From Natrinema saccharevitans (GTDB taxonomy: Archaea > Halobacteriota > Halobacteria > Halobacteriales > Natrialbaceae): a stretch of DNA of 64,000 bases. The stretch spans positions 357,899 through 421,898 of the forward strand of contig NZ_LWLN01000002.1 of NCBI RefSeq assembly GCF_001953745.1, given 5' to 3'. This document shows positions 51,641 through 61,218 of this stretch, in pieces. The stretch's first letter is position 1, and each line of letters opens with the position of its first letter. A program made the translations under genes and the position numbers. The notes under the pieces are model-generated. The model was not told where the DNA came from. It saw nothing but the letters and a program-made list of their open reading frames with translations, and ran no database searches.

Positions 51641-52819
51641 ATGCTCGCGTTAGATGATATCACCGTTCTCAGCCTCGAGAGCGGCGTGAGTGCGCCGCTG
51701 TGTACCCGGATGCTCGGCGATTTCGGCGCCGAAGTGATCAAGGTCGAACGTCCCGACGTCGGCGACGTCAACCGACACTGGGACTCGGCCGTCTACGGGG
51801 ACTCGTCGGCCCACGTCTGGGTCGACCGAAACAAGCTCAGCATCGAGTTGGATCTCAAGTCCGACGACGGATCGAAGATATTCTCCGAACTCGCCGCCGA
51901 AGCGGACATCGTCGTCCAAAACTACGCGCCGGGCGTCGTCGAGCGGCTCGGGGTCGATTACGACTCCGTCTCGGAGATCAACGAGAATGTGATCTATCTG
52001 AACATCTCCGGATACGGTCGAACCGGCCCGTACAGCGACAGAAAAGCGTACGATCTCGTCATGCAGGGCGAATCCGGCGCGATTCTCCTGAACGGGTCGC
52101 CCGACGAACCGGCGAAAATCCCGATCAGTATCTGCGATATCAACGCCGCGACCTACGGGACGATCGCCACGCTGCTTTCGCTGTTCCATCGCGAACGGAC
52201 GGGCAACGGCGACGAAATCGACGTCACGATGTTCGGGGGCATGCTCTCCTGGATGGGCTATTTCCCACACAAGTACTGGCACAACGACGAACTCCCCGAG
52301 CGAATGGGGACGCGTCATCACCTGATCACACCGTACGGCCCGTACGAAACGGCCGACGACCAGTACGTCAATTTCGCAATCCTCAGCGAGGCCCACTGGA
52401 AGGAGTTCTGCGTCGATATCATCGACCGTCCCGCCCTCCTCACGGATGACCGCTTCGAGACGAACGAGGACAGGATCGACAACAGGGACGTACTCGAGTC
52501 CACGATCGAATCGGTCATCGAAAGCGAGCCCCGTGATCACTGGGCCGATCTCCTCTCCGAAAGCAGCATTCCGTGGGGCGACGTCAACGAACTCGACGAC
52601 GTACTCGATCACCCCCAGACGGAACACCTCGACCTCGTGAAAGAACTCGAAACCGACGACGGTCCCGTCCCGTACGTCGACAACCCGATCTCGTTCGGCG
52701 ACCTCGAGACGACAACCGATCGGATGCCGGACCTCGGCGAACACACGAACGACATCCTCGAGGCGATCGGGTACACCAGCGAGCAGATAGACGAGTTGCA
52801 CGCGAAAGACGTCGTGTAG
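51641..52819 (+). CDS. CaiB/BaiF (class III) CoA-transferase
   Basis: The 392-residue protein has MLALDDITVLSLESGVSAPL, GDFGAEVIKVERPDVGDVNR, the catalytic aspartate in RKAYDLVMQGESGAI near 140, ISICDINAATYGTIATLLSL and HHLITPYGPYETADDQYVNF. It is a distant paralogue of the gene at 30410. A separate transcription unit, divergent from the 3-hydroxyacyl-CoA dehydrogenase. Likely activates a dicarboxylate or hydroxy-acid as a CoA ester. Confidence 0.9.
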   Translation: MLALDDITVLSLESGVSAPLCTRMLGDFGAEVIKVERPDVGDVNRHWDSAVYGDSSAHVWVDRNKLSIELDLKSDDGSKIFSELAAEADIVVQNYAPGVVERLGVDYDSVSEINENVIYLNISGYGRTGPYSDRKAYDLVMQGESGAILLNGSPDEPAKIPISICDINAATYGTIATLLSLFHRERTGNGDEIDVTMFGGMLSWMGYFPHKYWHNDELPERMGTRHHLITPYGPYETADDQYVNFAILSEAHWKEFCVDIIDRPALLTDDRFETNEDRIDNRDVLESTIESVIESEPRDHWADLLSESSIPWGDVNELDDVLDHPQTEHLDLVKELETDDGPVPYVDNPISFGDLETTTDRMPDLGEHTNDILEAIGYTSEQIDELHAKDVV

Positions 52820-52913
52820 AGCGACGGATTACGTCGGGTTCATTTCGCCGATTCAGGCACCGTCTACTTAGCGCAGTTTGAGGAACGAGCAGATCGTAGA
52901 GTGAGTTTGGACT

Positions 52914-53614
52914 ATGCTTGCAGACCTGCTCAGCGAGTGCTACGCGGCGGAATTTGATGAATATCGGGAGCGTGAGCGAACGGCGACGCCCATCAGAGCG
53001 TTCGCCGTCCGACTCCACGCGACCGGTTGTTCACTTCGATAGACACAAGCAATTCTTCGTTCACTCGGTATCGAACGTTCTCATTAAGCGATCTAGCAGT
53101 AAATATATTGGCTGGATGATAGCATGACAGACCCGCCGACCGCTTCGCCGTCGCGGGTCGCGGTTGACGAAACCGCTGTCAGTATTAACGGTGATCGATC
53201 TGGACGGATACTGCAATAGACCTGGCACGAAACTCCTTCTTGATCTCGCACTCTTCGGACGGCAGGCACCGATCCAACTGCTGCGTTTCTGCATGGACTC
53301 GCCGGGAAACACGATCTCTCCGAGGCTGCGTTCTCGTCGATGGTGCTGGCTATCTGACTGCCGTCTCTCGTTTCGGATTAAACGGTCACCTCGACTACGT
53401 TGCTCGAAACCAGATCGAAAAGTGGTTTCATACCCTCAAAATGCGGGTTGACCGCTTCGATAATTCATGGGTGGGCAGTCGGGCGGCCGTCAGAGAGTTA
53501 CTTGAACAGTTTGTACACTACTATAACACGCAGCGACCGCACCAGCCACTCAACGGACAGACGCCAACAGAGGTGCTAAACTATAGTAGCCACTGGAAGT
53601 CATTGCACACCTGA
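52914..53614 (+). pseudogene. IS6-family transposase pseudogene
   Basis: A nonsense codon follows ATGCSLR, several stops follow GIERSH, and the piece between the first and second catalytic aspartates is deleted (NGDRSGR replaces the expected strand). The C-terminal part from VARNQIEKWFHTLKMRVD to EQFVHYYNTQRPHQ is intact. The last codons run into the palindromic element (VLNYSSHW); without it the frame ends VLN-stop. Confidence 0.85.
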
Positions 53615-53663
53615 TCGCGCGATGTCGTCACGATCAGTGTGTAAATCGTTTCAGTGGCTACTA
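53584..53663. mobile_element. 80-bp palindromic miniature element, copy H, with TA duplication
   Basis: TAGTAGCCAC at the left and GTGGCTACTA at the right are perfect terminal repeats, flanked by TA at 53582-53583 and 53664-53665. Excision restores AAC TAG, the natural end of the IS6 transposase. This is the cleanest copy in the window. Confidence 0.92.
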
Positions 53664-53674
53664 TAGACAGTGCC

Positions 53675-54013
53675 TTCTAATCGACGAGTCGGACCACCGT
53701 GTCCGGAACCCGTCCCGGGTTCCGTCGTCTCCGTCGTCGCGTTTCGAGTTCGGTTACTTTCGGTGTCCAACGACGATAGTTGGGTTTTGATCGGAATCGC
53801 CCTTCTCGACCGAATGAAATAACGGACTAAGGTCGTTATATTCGGGAGTGTCAATTCGAGTACCAAAATCAACGGAAAGTAATACTCAAAAGAGTTTATT
53901 TGGCGAGAGCCGGTCAGACGGAGAACGACGTCGGCCCGAATAGGCGACAGCGAAGCGGCCCTTCGAACCCGGCGATCACAAACCACTATAAGCGATTCGA
54001 ACGATTCCCGCGT
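53675..54013. other. Intergenic region with the promoter of the dehydrogenase gene
   Basis: CCACTATAAGCG (about 53984-53995) lies 26 bases before the ATG at 54014 and is a good leaderless promoter. The rest, AT-rich around 53800-53900, has no recognised gene. Confidence 0.45.
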
Positions 54014-55417
54014 ATGGTAGCGACTGACGTTCTCGTGATAGGCGGTGGACCGGGCGGCTACAGCGCTGCGATTCGCGCCGCTCAACGCGACTGCCACGTC
54101 ACGCTCGTCGACCGCGACGGGATCGGCGGGACCTGTCTCAACAACGGCTGTATCCCCTCGAAGGCGCTGCTGACCGCATCGAACCTCGTCACCGAATTCG
54201 AGTCGGCCTCTCGGATGGGGATCTACGCCGAGCCGTTCGTCGAGGTCGGCGAGATGATCAGCTGGAAAAACGAGGTCGTCGACCAGCTCACGGGCGGCGT
54301 CGAAACGCTCTGTAAGGCGAACGGCGTTACCCTGCGAGAGGGAACGGCGCGTTTTATGGGCGACCACACCGCCGAAATCACCTCGGGGGACGGGTCCCCC
54401 ACCGAACTCGAGTTCGAAAACGCGATCGTCGCGACCGGGAGTCGACCGATGGAACTCCCGGAATTCCCGTTCGACGCCGATCCGATTCTGAACTCCCGGC
54501 AGGCGCTGGCGCTCGAGACGGCGCCGCGTTCGCTGGTCGTCGTCGGGGCGGGCTACATCGGGACGGAACTCGCGACGGTGTTCGCGAAGCTCGGGACGGA
54601 CGTGACGGTCATCGAGATGGAAGACGACGTGTTACCGGGGTACGAATCGGATCTCACTCGGCCCGTCAAGGAGCGGGCCGAGTCGGTGGGCGTCGACTTC
54701 CGGTTCGGTCAGGTCGCGGCCGACTGGACTCGAGCGGACGACGGGACCGTCACCCTCTCGACTGACGGGACGAACGGGAACAGTCTCGAAATGACCGCCG
54801 AGAAGTTCCTCGTCGCGATCGGTCGGGAGCCAGTCTCCGATACGCTCGACCTCGAGTCGGTCGGCGTGGCGCCGACCGATGGCGGGTTCCTCGAGACCGA
54901 CGATCGGATGCGGACGAGTCGCGATCACGTCTTCGCGGTCGGTGACGTGGCCGGCGAACCGATGCTCGCACACGAGGCGATCGCCGAAGGACTCGTCGCC
55001 GCGGAGGTCGCGTCGGGCGGCGACGCCGCGCTTCGCGACGCCGCGATCCCGACGGCGGTGTTCGTGGATCCGGAAATCGCGACCGTCGGACTGACGGAAG
55101 CGGAAGCGCGCGACGCCGGCCACTCACCGGTCGTCGGTGAGTTCTCGTTCGACGCCAGCGGCCGAGCGCTCACGCTGTCGGAGACGGACGGGTTCGTCCG
55201 CGTCGTCGCCGGAGAGGACGGCGGCCGACTCCTCGGCGCACAGATCGCGGGTCCGGAGGCGTCCGAGTTGATCGGCGAACTCGGACTGGCGGTCGAGACG
55301 GGACTGACGCTCGAGGACGTCGCCGGCACCGTCCACATGCACCCGACGCTCTCGGAGGCGGTCATGGAGGCCTGCGAGAACGCGCTCGGACGGGCGATAC
55401 ACACGCTGAACCGGTGA
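54014..55417 (+). CDS. lpdA: Dihydrolipoamide dehydrogenase (E3-like)
   Basis: The 467-residue flavoprotein has FAD site VLVIGGGPGGYSAAIRAA, redox disulfide GGTCLNNGCIPSKALL near residue 37, NAD site VVVGAGYIGTELATVFAKLG near 177, and the C-terminal His-Glu motif HMHPTLSEAVMEACENALGR. ATG 54014 is supported by the promoter spacing. No E1/E2 partners are nearby, so it may serve a distant 2-oxoacid complex, a glycine-cleavage-like system or another lipoyl enzyme. Confidence 0.9.
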   Translation: MVATDVLVIGGGPGGYSAAIRAAQRDCHVTLVDRDGIGGTCLNNGCIPSKALLTASNLVTEFESASRMGIYAEPFVEVGEMISWKNEVVDQLTGGVETLCKANGVTLREGTARFMGDHTAEITSGDGSPTELEFENAIVATGSRPMELPEFPFDADPILNSRQALALETAPRSLVVVGAGYIGTELATVFAKLGTDVTVIEMEDDVLPGYESDLTRPVKERAESVGVDFRFGQVAADWTRADDGTVTLSTDGTNGNSLEMTAEKFLVAIGREPVSDTLDLESVGVAPTDGGFLETDDRMRTSRDHVFAVGDVAGEPMLAHEAIAEGLVAAEVASGGDAALRDAAIPTAVFVDPEIATVGLTEAEARDAGHSPVVGEFSFDASGRALTLSETDGFVRVVAGEDGGRLLGAQIAGPEASELIGELGLAVETGLTLEDVAGTVHMHPTLSEAVMEACENALGRAIHTLNR

Positions 55418-55441
55418 CCGACGGCGCGACCGCGACTCGCA

Positions 55442-56656
55442 TCAGGGCTCGACGAGTACTTTGATACGATCGCTGTCGGGATCGCGAAGCTGCTCGAACG
55501 CCGATTCGGTCTCCTCGAGCGAAACGGTTCCGGAGATCATCGGTTCGGGATCGATGCGCCCGTCGGCCACGTAGTCCAGCGCGGTCGCGAACTCCGACCG
55601 CGAGGCGAGCGGGCCGCCCTGGAACCCGAACGAGCCGACGAGTTCCCGCTCCGCCTGCATGACGTCGTTGGGGTGGATCGGGACCTCCTCCTCGAAAACG
55701 CTGAGGACGACGACCCGTTCCCCGTACGCGGTACTCCGGAGCGCGTCCGTGAGCGTCGCGGCCGTTCCGGCACACTCGAACGAGACGTCCACGCGGTCAG
55801 TGTCCCGTTGAATCTCCTCGACGGCGTCGACGGCAGTCGGGTCGATGACGACGTCGGCTCCGAGCGCCGCCGCGGCCTCTCGACGGGCCGCTCGCGGTTC
55901 GCTGACGTAGATCTCACGGGCACCGGCCGCGGCAGCGCCGGCGACGACGCCGAGACCGATCGGACCGGCGCCGAACACCGCGACGCGATCGGTCGGCTCA
56001 AGGCCCGATCGGCGAACGCCTCGAAGCGAGACGCCGAGGGGTTCCGCGAGCGCAGCGTGGCGAAGCGACACCTCGTCCGGAACGGGAACCGCCATCGAAG
56101 ACGGGACAACGATCCGATCCGCGAATCCCCGGCTGGCGACGACGCCGCCGTCCCCCTGCTCGCAGAGGTGGTACTTGCCGTCCGCACAGTAGCGGCAGTC
56201 GTGGCAGGCAGTGACCATATTCAACGTGATCCGATCGCCGACGCGAACGTCGTCGACGTTCGCGCCCGGCATCTTCCGGATCTCCTCGACCTCCGCGAAG
56301 ACCGTCTCCGTGAGTCGGTTCCGCGGAACGACGCGATTGACCATTCCCAACTCCGCCGCTCGCTGCGCGTCGACAACCTTGCCGGAGAGCAGCAGTTCCG
56401 TCGCCTCGTGGAGGTTCGTGACGAAGGGGTAGACCAGCGTCGGCGGGACCCCGGCCATCCGCAATCCCGGGTAGCCGAACGACGATTCCTCGGTCGCGAT
56501 CACGAGGTCGGACGCCATCGCCAGATCGCTTCCGCCGGCGAGACAGTAGCCGTCGACCGCCGCGATCACCGGTTTATCACACTCCCAGACTGCGTGGACG
56601 TGATCGGTCGCGGCGTCGAACTCGTCGAAAACGGAACCCTCGAGCCGGTCGTCCAC
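55442..56656 (-). pseudogene. Chimera of a crotonase N-terminal part and a zinc alcohol dehydrogenase
   Basis: The single 404-residue frame joins two unrelated families. Residues 1 to about 130 are enoyl-CoA hydratase-like (WECDKPVIAAVDGYCLAGGS, SSFGYPGLRMAGVPPTLVYP, GKVVDAQRAAELGMVNRVVP) without the crotonase N-terminus. From about residue 131 it is a medium-chain dehydrogenase (GANVDDVRVGDRI, structural zinc CHDCRYCADGKYHLCEQ, FGAGPIGLGVVAGAAAAG) without its first GroES half and catalytic-zinc ligands. This is best explained by an in-frame deletion between two genes; an active product is unlikely. The start may be GTG 56656. Confidence 0.8.
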
Positions 56657-56743
56657 GAGCGATACTCGCTCGCGGAAGCCGATCGGGCGTTCGCCGACAT
56701 GGCGGATCGCAACGCAGTCGGGAAGCTCGTCGTGGAGCCCTGA
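56593..56743 (+). pseudogene. C-terminal remnant of a medium-chain dehydrogenase
   Basis: On the plus strand the last 47 residues of a quinone-oxidoreductase/alcohol-dehydrogenase type protein can be read: VELVENGTLEPVVHERYSLA then EADRAFADMADRNAVGKLVV, ending at 56743. Everything before is antisense to the crotonase fragment, so the gene was cut here. The two fragments overlap head-on by up to 60 bases, and one of them must read non-native sequence there. Confidence 0.6.
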
Positions 56744-56764
56744 TCGGCGGTCCGCGAGCGGGGG

Positions 56765-58288
56765 TCAGGCGAGTTCGTTCTTCAGCACCTTGCCGGTGGG
56801 ATTCCGCGGTAGCTCGTCTCTGAACTCGACCTCGCGGGGCTTCTTGAATCCGGCCAGGTTCGCCCCGACGTGGTCGACGACGTCGTCCTCGGACAGCGCG
56901 GCTCCGTCTTCGGGAACGACGACGGCTTTCACCCGTTCGCCCCACTGGTCGTCGGGGACGCCGACGACCGCGACCTCGTCTACCCCCTCGAGGTCGTGGA
57001 GTACCTCCTCGATCTCCGCGGGATGGACGTTCTCGCCGCCGGTGATGATCATGTCGTCGGCCCGGCCGACGAAGTAGACGAAGCCGTCCTCGTCCATCCG
57101 GACGAGATCGTCGGAGACGAACCAATCGTCGTCGAACACCTCGGTCGTCTGCTCCGGCATGCCGTAGTACTCTTTGAACACCGTCGGACCGCGGTAGGCG
57201 ATCCGTCCCGCCTCGCCGGTCTCGACCTCGTTGCCGGCCTCGTCGACGACCTTGACTTCGACGTTGATGATCGGTCGCCCCACGCTGTCGGGCTTCTCGA
57301 GCGCGTTCTCCGGGCGCAGCATCGTCGTCGACGGCGAGAGTTCGGTCTGACCGAAGACGTCGTAGAGGTTACAGTCGAAGGTCTCGATGATCGCCTCCTT
57401 GAGAGAGCGCTCCGAGGGCGCCGCGCCGGTCATGTAGTGTTCGAACGACGAGAGGTCGTAGGACTCGGGGTCGGCCGACAGCACCGCACGGCTCATCATC
57501 GGGACCATGAACGTCGCCGTCACGGACTCGTCCTCGAGGACCGAGAGGACCGACGCCGGTTCGAAGTCGTCGACCAGAATCGTCGTCCCGCCGACGTAGA
57601 ACGACATCATGAACAACCCGAACGCGGCGATGTGGAACAGCGGCGTCACCACCATGAACCGGGCGTCGCGGGAGAGGTTCACCTCGTAGAGGGAGTTCTC
57701 CGCTGCCTGAACGACGTTATCGTGCGTGAGGACACAGCCCTTCGGCTTGCCGGTCGTCCCGCTCGTGTACATGATGGCCGCCTCGTCGGCCCTGGCGGGG
57801 ACGACGTCGACGGGATCGGCCGACGCGTCGTCCCGTACCGTCTCGTAGTCGGTCGCGAACGCCGGTGTCGACTCACCGACGTGCAGGTACTCCTCGACCG
57901 GCGAATCGAACTCGTCGTGGACGCCGGCGATCGTCTCGCGGCCGGCCTCGTCGAAGATACACAGCGCCGCGTCGCTGTCCTCGAGAACGTAGTTCACCTC
58001 GCCGGCTTTGAACCGATGATTGATCGGTACCGGCAAGGCACCGAGCTTCATCGTCGCGAGATAGCTCTCGATCGTCTCGATTCGGTTCCCCGTGTACGTC
58101 GCGACCGTCGCTCCCGCTTCGATACCCCGTTCCGCGAGCGCGTTCGCCAGTTGATCTACCCTGCGGTTGAGTTCCTCGAAGGTCTCCGCCTCGGTTCGCT
58201 CACCGTCCGCTCGTTGAACGACGGCGTCGCCGTCCGGCTGCGTACGCGCGTTCCGTTCCGCGAGGTAGCCGACTGTGAGTCCGTCCAT
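56765..58288 (-). CDS. AMP-forming acyl-CoA synthetase/ligase (class I adenylate-forming)
   Basis: The 507-residue enzyme has the P-loop motif IMYTSGTTGKPKGCVLTHDN near residue 155, YDVFGQTELSPSTTMLRPEN, adenylate-binding GEAGRIAYRGPTVFKEYYGM, and the C-terminal hinge and lysine regions VGRADDMIITGGENVHPAEI and RDELPRNPTGKVLKNELA. It makes an acyl-CoA from a carboxylic acid using ATP. ATG 58288 (MDGLTVGYLAERNARTQPDG) is preferred to 58315. It is the activation step for a chain- or ring-carboxylate. Confidence 0.92.
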   Translation of the reverse strand: MDGLTVGYLAERNARTQPDGDAVVQRADGERTEAETFEELNRRVDQLANALAERGIEAGATVATYTGNRIETIESYLATMKLGALPVPINHRFKAGEVNYVLEDSDAALCIFDEAGRETIAGVHDEFDSPVEEYLHVGESTPAFATDYETVRDDASADPVDVVPARADEAAIMYTSGTTGKPKGCVLTHDNVVQAAENSLYEVNLSRDARFMVVTPLFHIAAFGLFMMSFYVGGTTILVDDFEPASVLSVLEDESVTATFMVPMMSRAVLSADPESYDLSSFEHYMTGAAPSERSLKEAIIETFDCNLYDVFGQTELSPSTTMLRPENALEKPDSVGRPIINVEVKVVDEAGNEVETGEAGRIAYRGPTVFKEYYGMPEQTTEVFDDDWFVSDDLVRMDEDGFVYFVGRADDMIITGGENVHPAEIEEVLHDLEGVDEVAVVGVPDDQWGERVKAVVVPEDGAALSEDDVVDHVGANLAGFKKPREVEFRDELPRNPTGKVLKNELA

Positions 58289-58527
58289 ATAGTGTTTGAT
58301 GATAACATAACTCAAAAAGTTATGGCTCGGTGCGGTGGATCGGCGAGGTGTCCTCGCCGGTGCGTTCGCGCTCGGAGCGCTTCGAGATCGGTCTCCAGAT
58401 CGTGGAGGATCGGATCTCGGTTCGAGCGATCTCGTGGTCGATCAACACAGCGCAGTCAGGACAGTGGAATCGCCGGACAAGGACGGAGCCACCGCAGACG
58501 ACCCGGACAGCGGCCAACACTGTGGGC

Positions 58528-59316
58528 TCAGTCGGACAGATTGTCCAACTCGAGCCAGTCGTTGCTGCGTCCGGCCCCGAAGGCGTACGGGAGGAACGAT
58601 TCGGGGTCGACGGTGGTCACGTTCTCCTGTGTCGTGCGCAAGTCCGCTTCGGTGTACGACGCGCCGAGGACTTCCGCTATTTCGAGGTCACTGAGCGGGC
58701 CGTTCGGGCCCTCGCCCAGCGAAAGCGATCCGGTACCGGACTCGTACGCGGCGAGATCGCTGTCCAACGTGACCCGCACCAGCGTCGGGTCGAACTGGAA
58801 CCCCCGCCCGGTCCGCGTCGGGAAGTGCCTTGTAGTGATAGACCGTCTGCGACGTCGGTTCGGGTTCCCGTTTCGCGTCGATAGTCGCGTCGATCTCGAT
58901 GAGCGACTCGCCTCGACGGGCTCACTCGCCCGCGCACCTCGTCGCCGGTGCGCTCGAGCGAGATGGTAGCTTTCGTCTTCGGTTCGCCGAACAGCTCTCG
59001 GCCCCACGCGATCGCTTCCTCCGTCGACATCGGCATGGTTACGCAGTACTCTCCGACGTGGCCGTCGTGCTGCGCACGGACGTAGACGCCGCCGCCGCGG
59101 AACGAGCCGACGCAGTTACTGGCGTCCGACGTCGACGACGTCGGCTCGCATCACCGGGTCCTCGATCGGTTCCAGACCGGGCGGGAGAATCCGCTCGACA
59201 GTCGACTCGCGAGTGCGAAACCTGATCGCCACCTGCTTCGCGTCGTAGAATCGGTTCTCCGCCATCCGTTCTTGAATCGCTTCGATCTCGTCTCTCGACC
59301 GAACGAGTCCGGACAT
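58528..59316 (-). pseudogene. Acetoacetate decarboxylase (ADC) family protein, multiply frameshifted
   Basis: Reading three frames in turn gives one continuous protein: MSGLVRSRDEIEAIQERMAE, VERILPPGLEPIEDPVMRAD, then MPMSTEEAIAWGRELFGEPK with the PK lysine region of the family, then FQFDPTLVRVTLDSDLAAYE and EADLRTTQENVTTVDPESFL. Breaks lie near 59115, 58925-58890 and 58820-58800. Length after repair is about 262 residues, normal for the family. Probable enzyme of beta-keto acid decarboxylation or cyclisation. Confidence 0.75.
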
Positions 59317-59464
59317 GGTCCGTGGTCACCGTCCCGGATATTAACGGTTCGCCTCGGGGGGACGCCGTCGAGTCCGAACGCGTCCGTCGACCGGTTCGCG
59401 GGCGACCGAACGGGACCGCTGTCCCACCCGAACGCTAATGTATCAGCTCCGAATGTCACTATGT

Positions 59465-60698
59465 ATGGATTTCGGGATCCCGGAGCCGCTCCAGCAGTTG
59501 CTCGACGAACTCGACGCGTTCATCGAAGCGGAGATCGAACCCCTCCAGCGGGAACACGACCGGTTCTTCGATCATCGACGCGAGGACGCGCGGACGAACT
59601 GGGAGGACGGTACGCCGACGGCCGAGTGGGAGGCGTTGCTCGAGGAGATGCGCCGACGCGCCGACGAAGCCGGTTCTACCGGTACATGCTTCCGAGGAGT
59701 ACGGCGGCCGGGACGGGAGCAACCTCGGAATGGCGGTGATTCGGGAACACCTCGCCAGCAAGGGCGTCGGCCTGCACAAACGTCTTGCAGCAGGAGCCGC
59801 CGTCGTCGGCAACTTCAACGTCGCCGAGTTGGTACTCGAGTTCGGGAGCGAAGAGCGAAAAGAGCGCCACCTCGAGGACCTCATCGAGGGCGAGACCACC
59901 GCCGCGTTCGGCCTGTCCGAACCCGAACACGGCAGCGACGCGACGCACATGGACACCACGGCCGAGAAAGCGGGCGACGAGTGGGTGATCAACGGCGCCA
60001 AGCGCTGGAACAGCGGGATGCACACCGCCGACTACGACGTCATCTTCGCTCGGACCGACGGCGAGGACGGCGACCACGAAGGGATCACCGCGTTCTGGGT
60101 GCCGACGGACGCGGACGGGGTCGACGTCGAGTACTTCCACTGGACGTTCAACATGCCGACCGACCACGCCGAGGTGACCCTCGACGACGTTCGCGTTCCC
60201 GACGACGCGATCCTCGGCGAGGAAGGGAAAGGGGCTCCAGCAGGCGTCGTACTTCGTCCACGAGGGCCGCATCAGGCAGGCCGCCTCGAGCGTCGGGGCC
60301 GCCCAGTACTGTATCGACGAGGCGGTCGAGTTCGCGAAGGACCGCCACACCTGGGACGAACCGCTCGCGAAGCGACAGGGGATCCAGTTCCCGCTTCGCC
60401 GACCTGCACACGGAGGCCGAGCTGGTTCGAAACCTGGTGTACAAGACGGCGTGGCAACTCGACGAGGGCAGTCAACAGAGTGTCAGCGACAAGGTCTCGA
60501 TGGCGAACTACCGCCGCGAACCTGCTGGCGTGTGACGCCGCCGACCGGGCGATGCAGGTCCACGGCGGACAGGGGTACACGCGCCACAAGCCGTTCGAAC
60601 ACGTCTACCGTCACCACCGGCGCTACCGTATCACCGAGGGATCGGAGGAGATCCAGAAGCGCAACGTCGCCGGGCACCTGTTCGACTACCTCGGGTAG
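59465..60698 (+). pseudogene. Acyl-CoA dehydrogenase, multiply frameshifted
   Basis: Segments: MDFGIPEPLQQLLDELDAFI; after missing bases near 59680 and 59695 MAVIREHLASKGVGLHKRLA, FGLSEPEHGSDATHMDTTAE, WTFNMPTDHAEVTLDDVRVP; after an extra G near 60230 YFVHEGRIRQAASSVGAAQY; after an extra C near 60390 FADLHTEAELVRNLVYKTAW; after an extra base near 60515 MQVHGGQGYTRHKPFEHVYR and TEGSEEIQKRNVAGHLFDYL. The usual catalytic glutamate (TEGS) is present. About 410 residues after repair. Confidence 0.85.
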
Positions 60699-60742
60699 GG
60701 GTGACCCGCAGTTTTTGTAACGATACCGTACTATACCAAGGT

Positions 60743-61218
60743 ATGCCATACCTCGATCCGGAGCTGATACTGGACCGGTTCGCGGCGTTCACCCGCGAGG
60801 AAGTCCGACCCGCCGTCACCGACGACGAGTTCGTCCACGCACAGGTCGGCTCGATGGCGTCGACGCTCCAGTTCTTGGCCGGCGACGTCGGTGGGCGGGA
60901 GGCCGCCGTTCGAGTACAGCGCCGAACCCTCCGCGAGAGGCCTGACCGAACTCGAGTCGGCACTCGATCGACACGACGTCGGCTCGTCGGCAGTGCGAAC
61001 TGCCGGTCGACGACGCTCGGAGCGACCTCGAGACCGCAGACGGACCGACGAGAGACGTCGAGGAGACGCTGGTGGCCGTCGCGGACGACGTCCTGACGAC
61101 GATCGACGCGGAGTTAGACGGGGACGCTGCGGCGGTTGCCCGGCGACCGCTGTACGACTTCCTCCGAACGCGCGTCGACGAGCAGCTCCGACTACTCCGG
61201 CCGGAGGACGACGAATGA
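60743..61218 (+). pseudogene. DUF6285-like small protein, frameshifted
   Basis: It starts MPYLDPELILDRFAAFTREE and VHAQVGSMASTLQFLAGDVG, shifts near 60902 to FEYSAEPSARGLTELESALD, and shifts again near 61000 to end LRTRVDEQLRLLRPEDDE at 61218. The family name is a tentative recollection: such proteins often sit between an acyl-CoA dehydrogenase and an APH-like kinase, exactly as here. Its stop overlaps the next ATG (ATGA). Function unknown. Confidence 0.6.

Larger units (their letters stand above)
52856..53674 (+). mobile_element. Decayed IS6-family insertion sequence carrying a nested palindromic element
   Basis: The ends GGCACCGTCTACTTAG (52856-52871) and, in inverse, GGCACTGTCTA (53674 back) are imperfect terminal repeats. 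No 8-bp target duplication is visible. The transposase begins at ATG 52914 (MLADLLSECYAAEFDEYRER) and has in-frame stops (SLR-stop-TQAIL), a deletion after VAVDETAVSING, and ends KWFHTLKMRVDRFDNSWVG... and QRPHQPLNGQTPTEVLN. Catalytic DDE residues are partly lost. Element copy H (53584-53663) is inserted at its stop codon. Confidence 0.85.

Noticed and set aside
52848..53682. 8-bp target duplication around the IS6 remnant
   Set aside because: Flanks CCGATTCA and TTCTAATC do not match, so the duplication has been lost or the ends have recombined.
56870..58969. 700-residue open frame antisense to the acyl-CoA ligase
   Set aside because: No domain signatures; opposite strand carries all class I adenylate-forming motifs.
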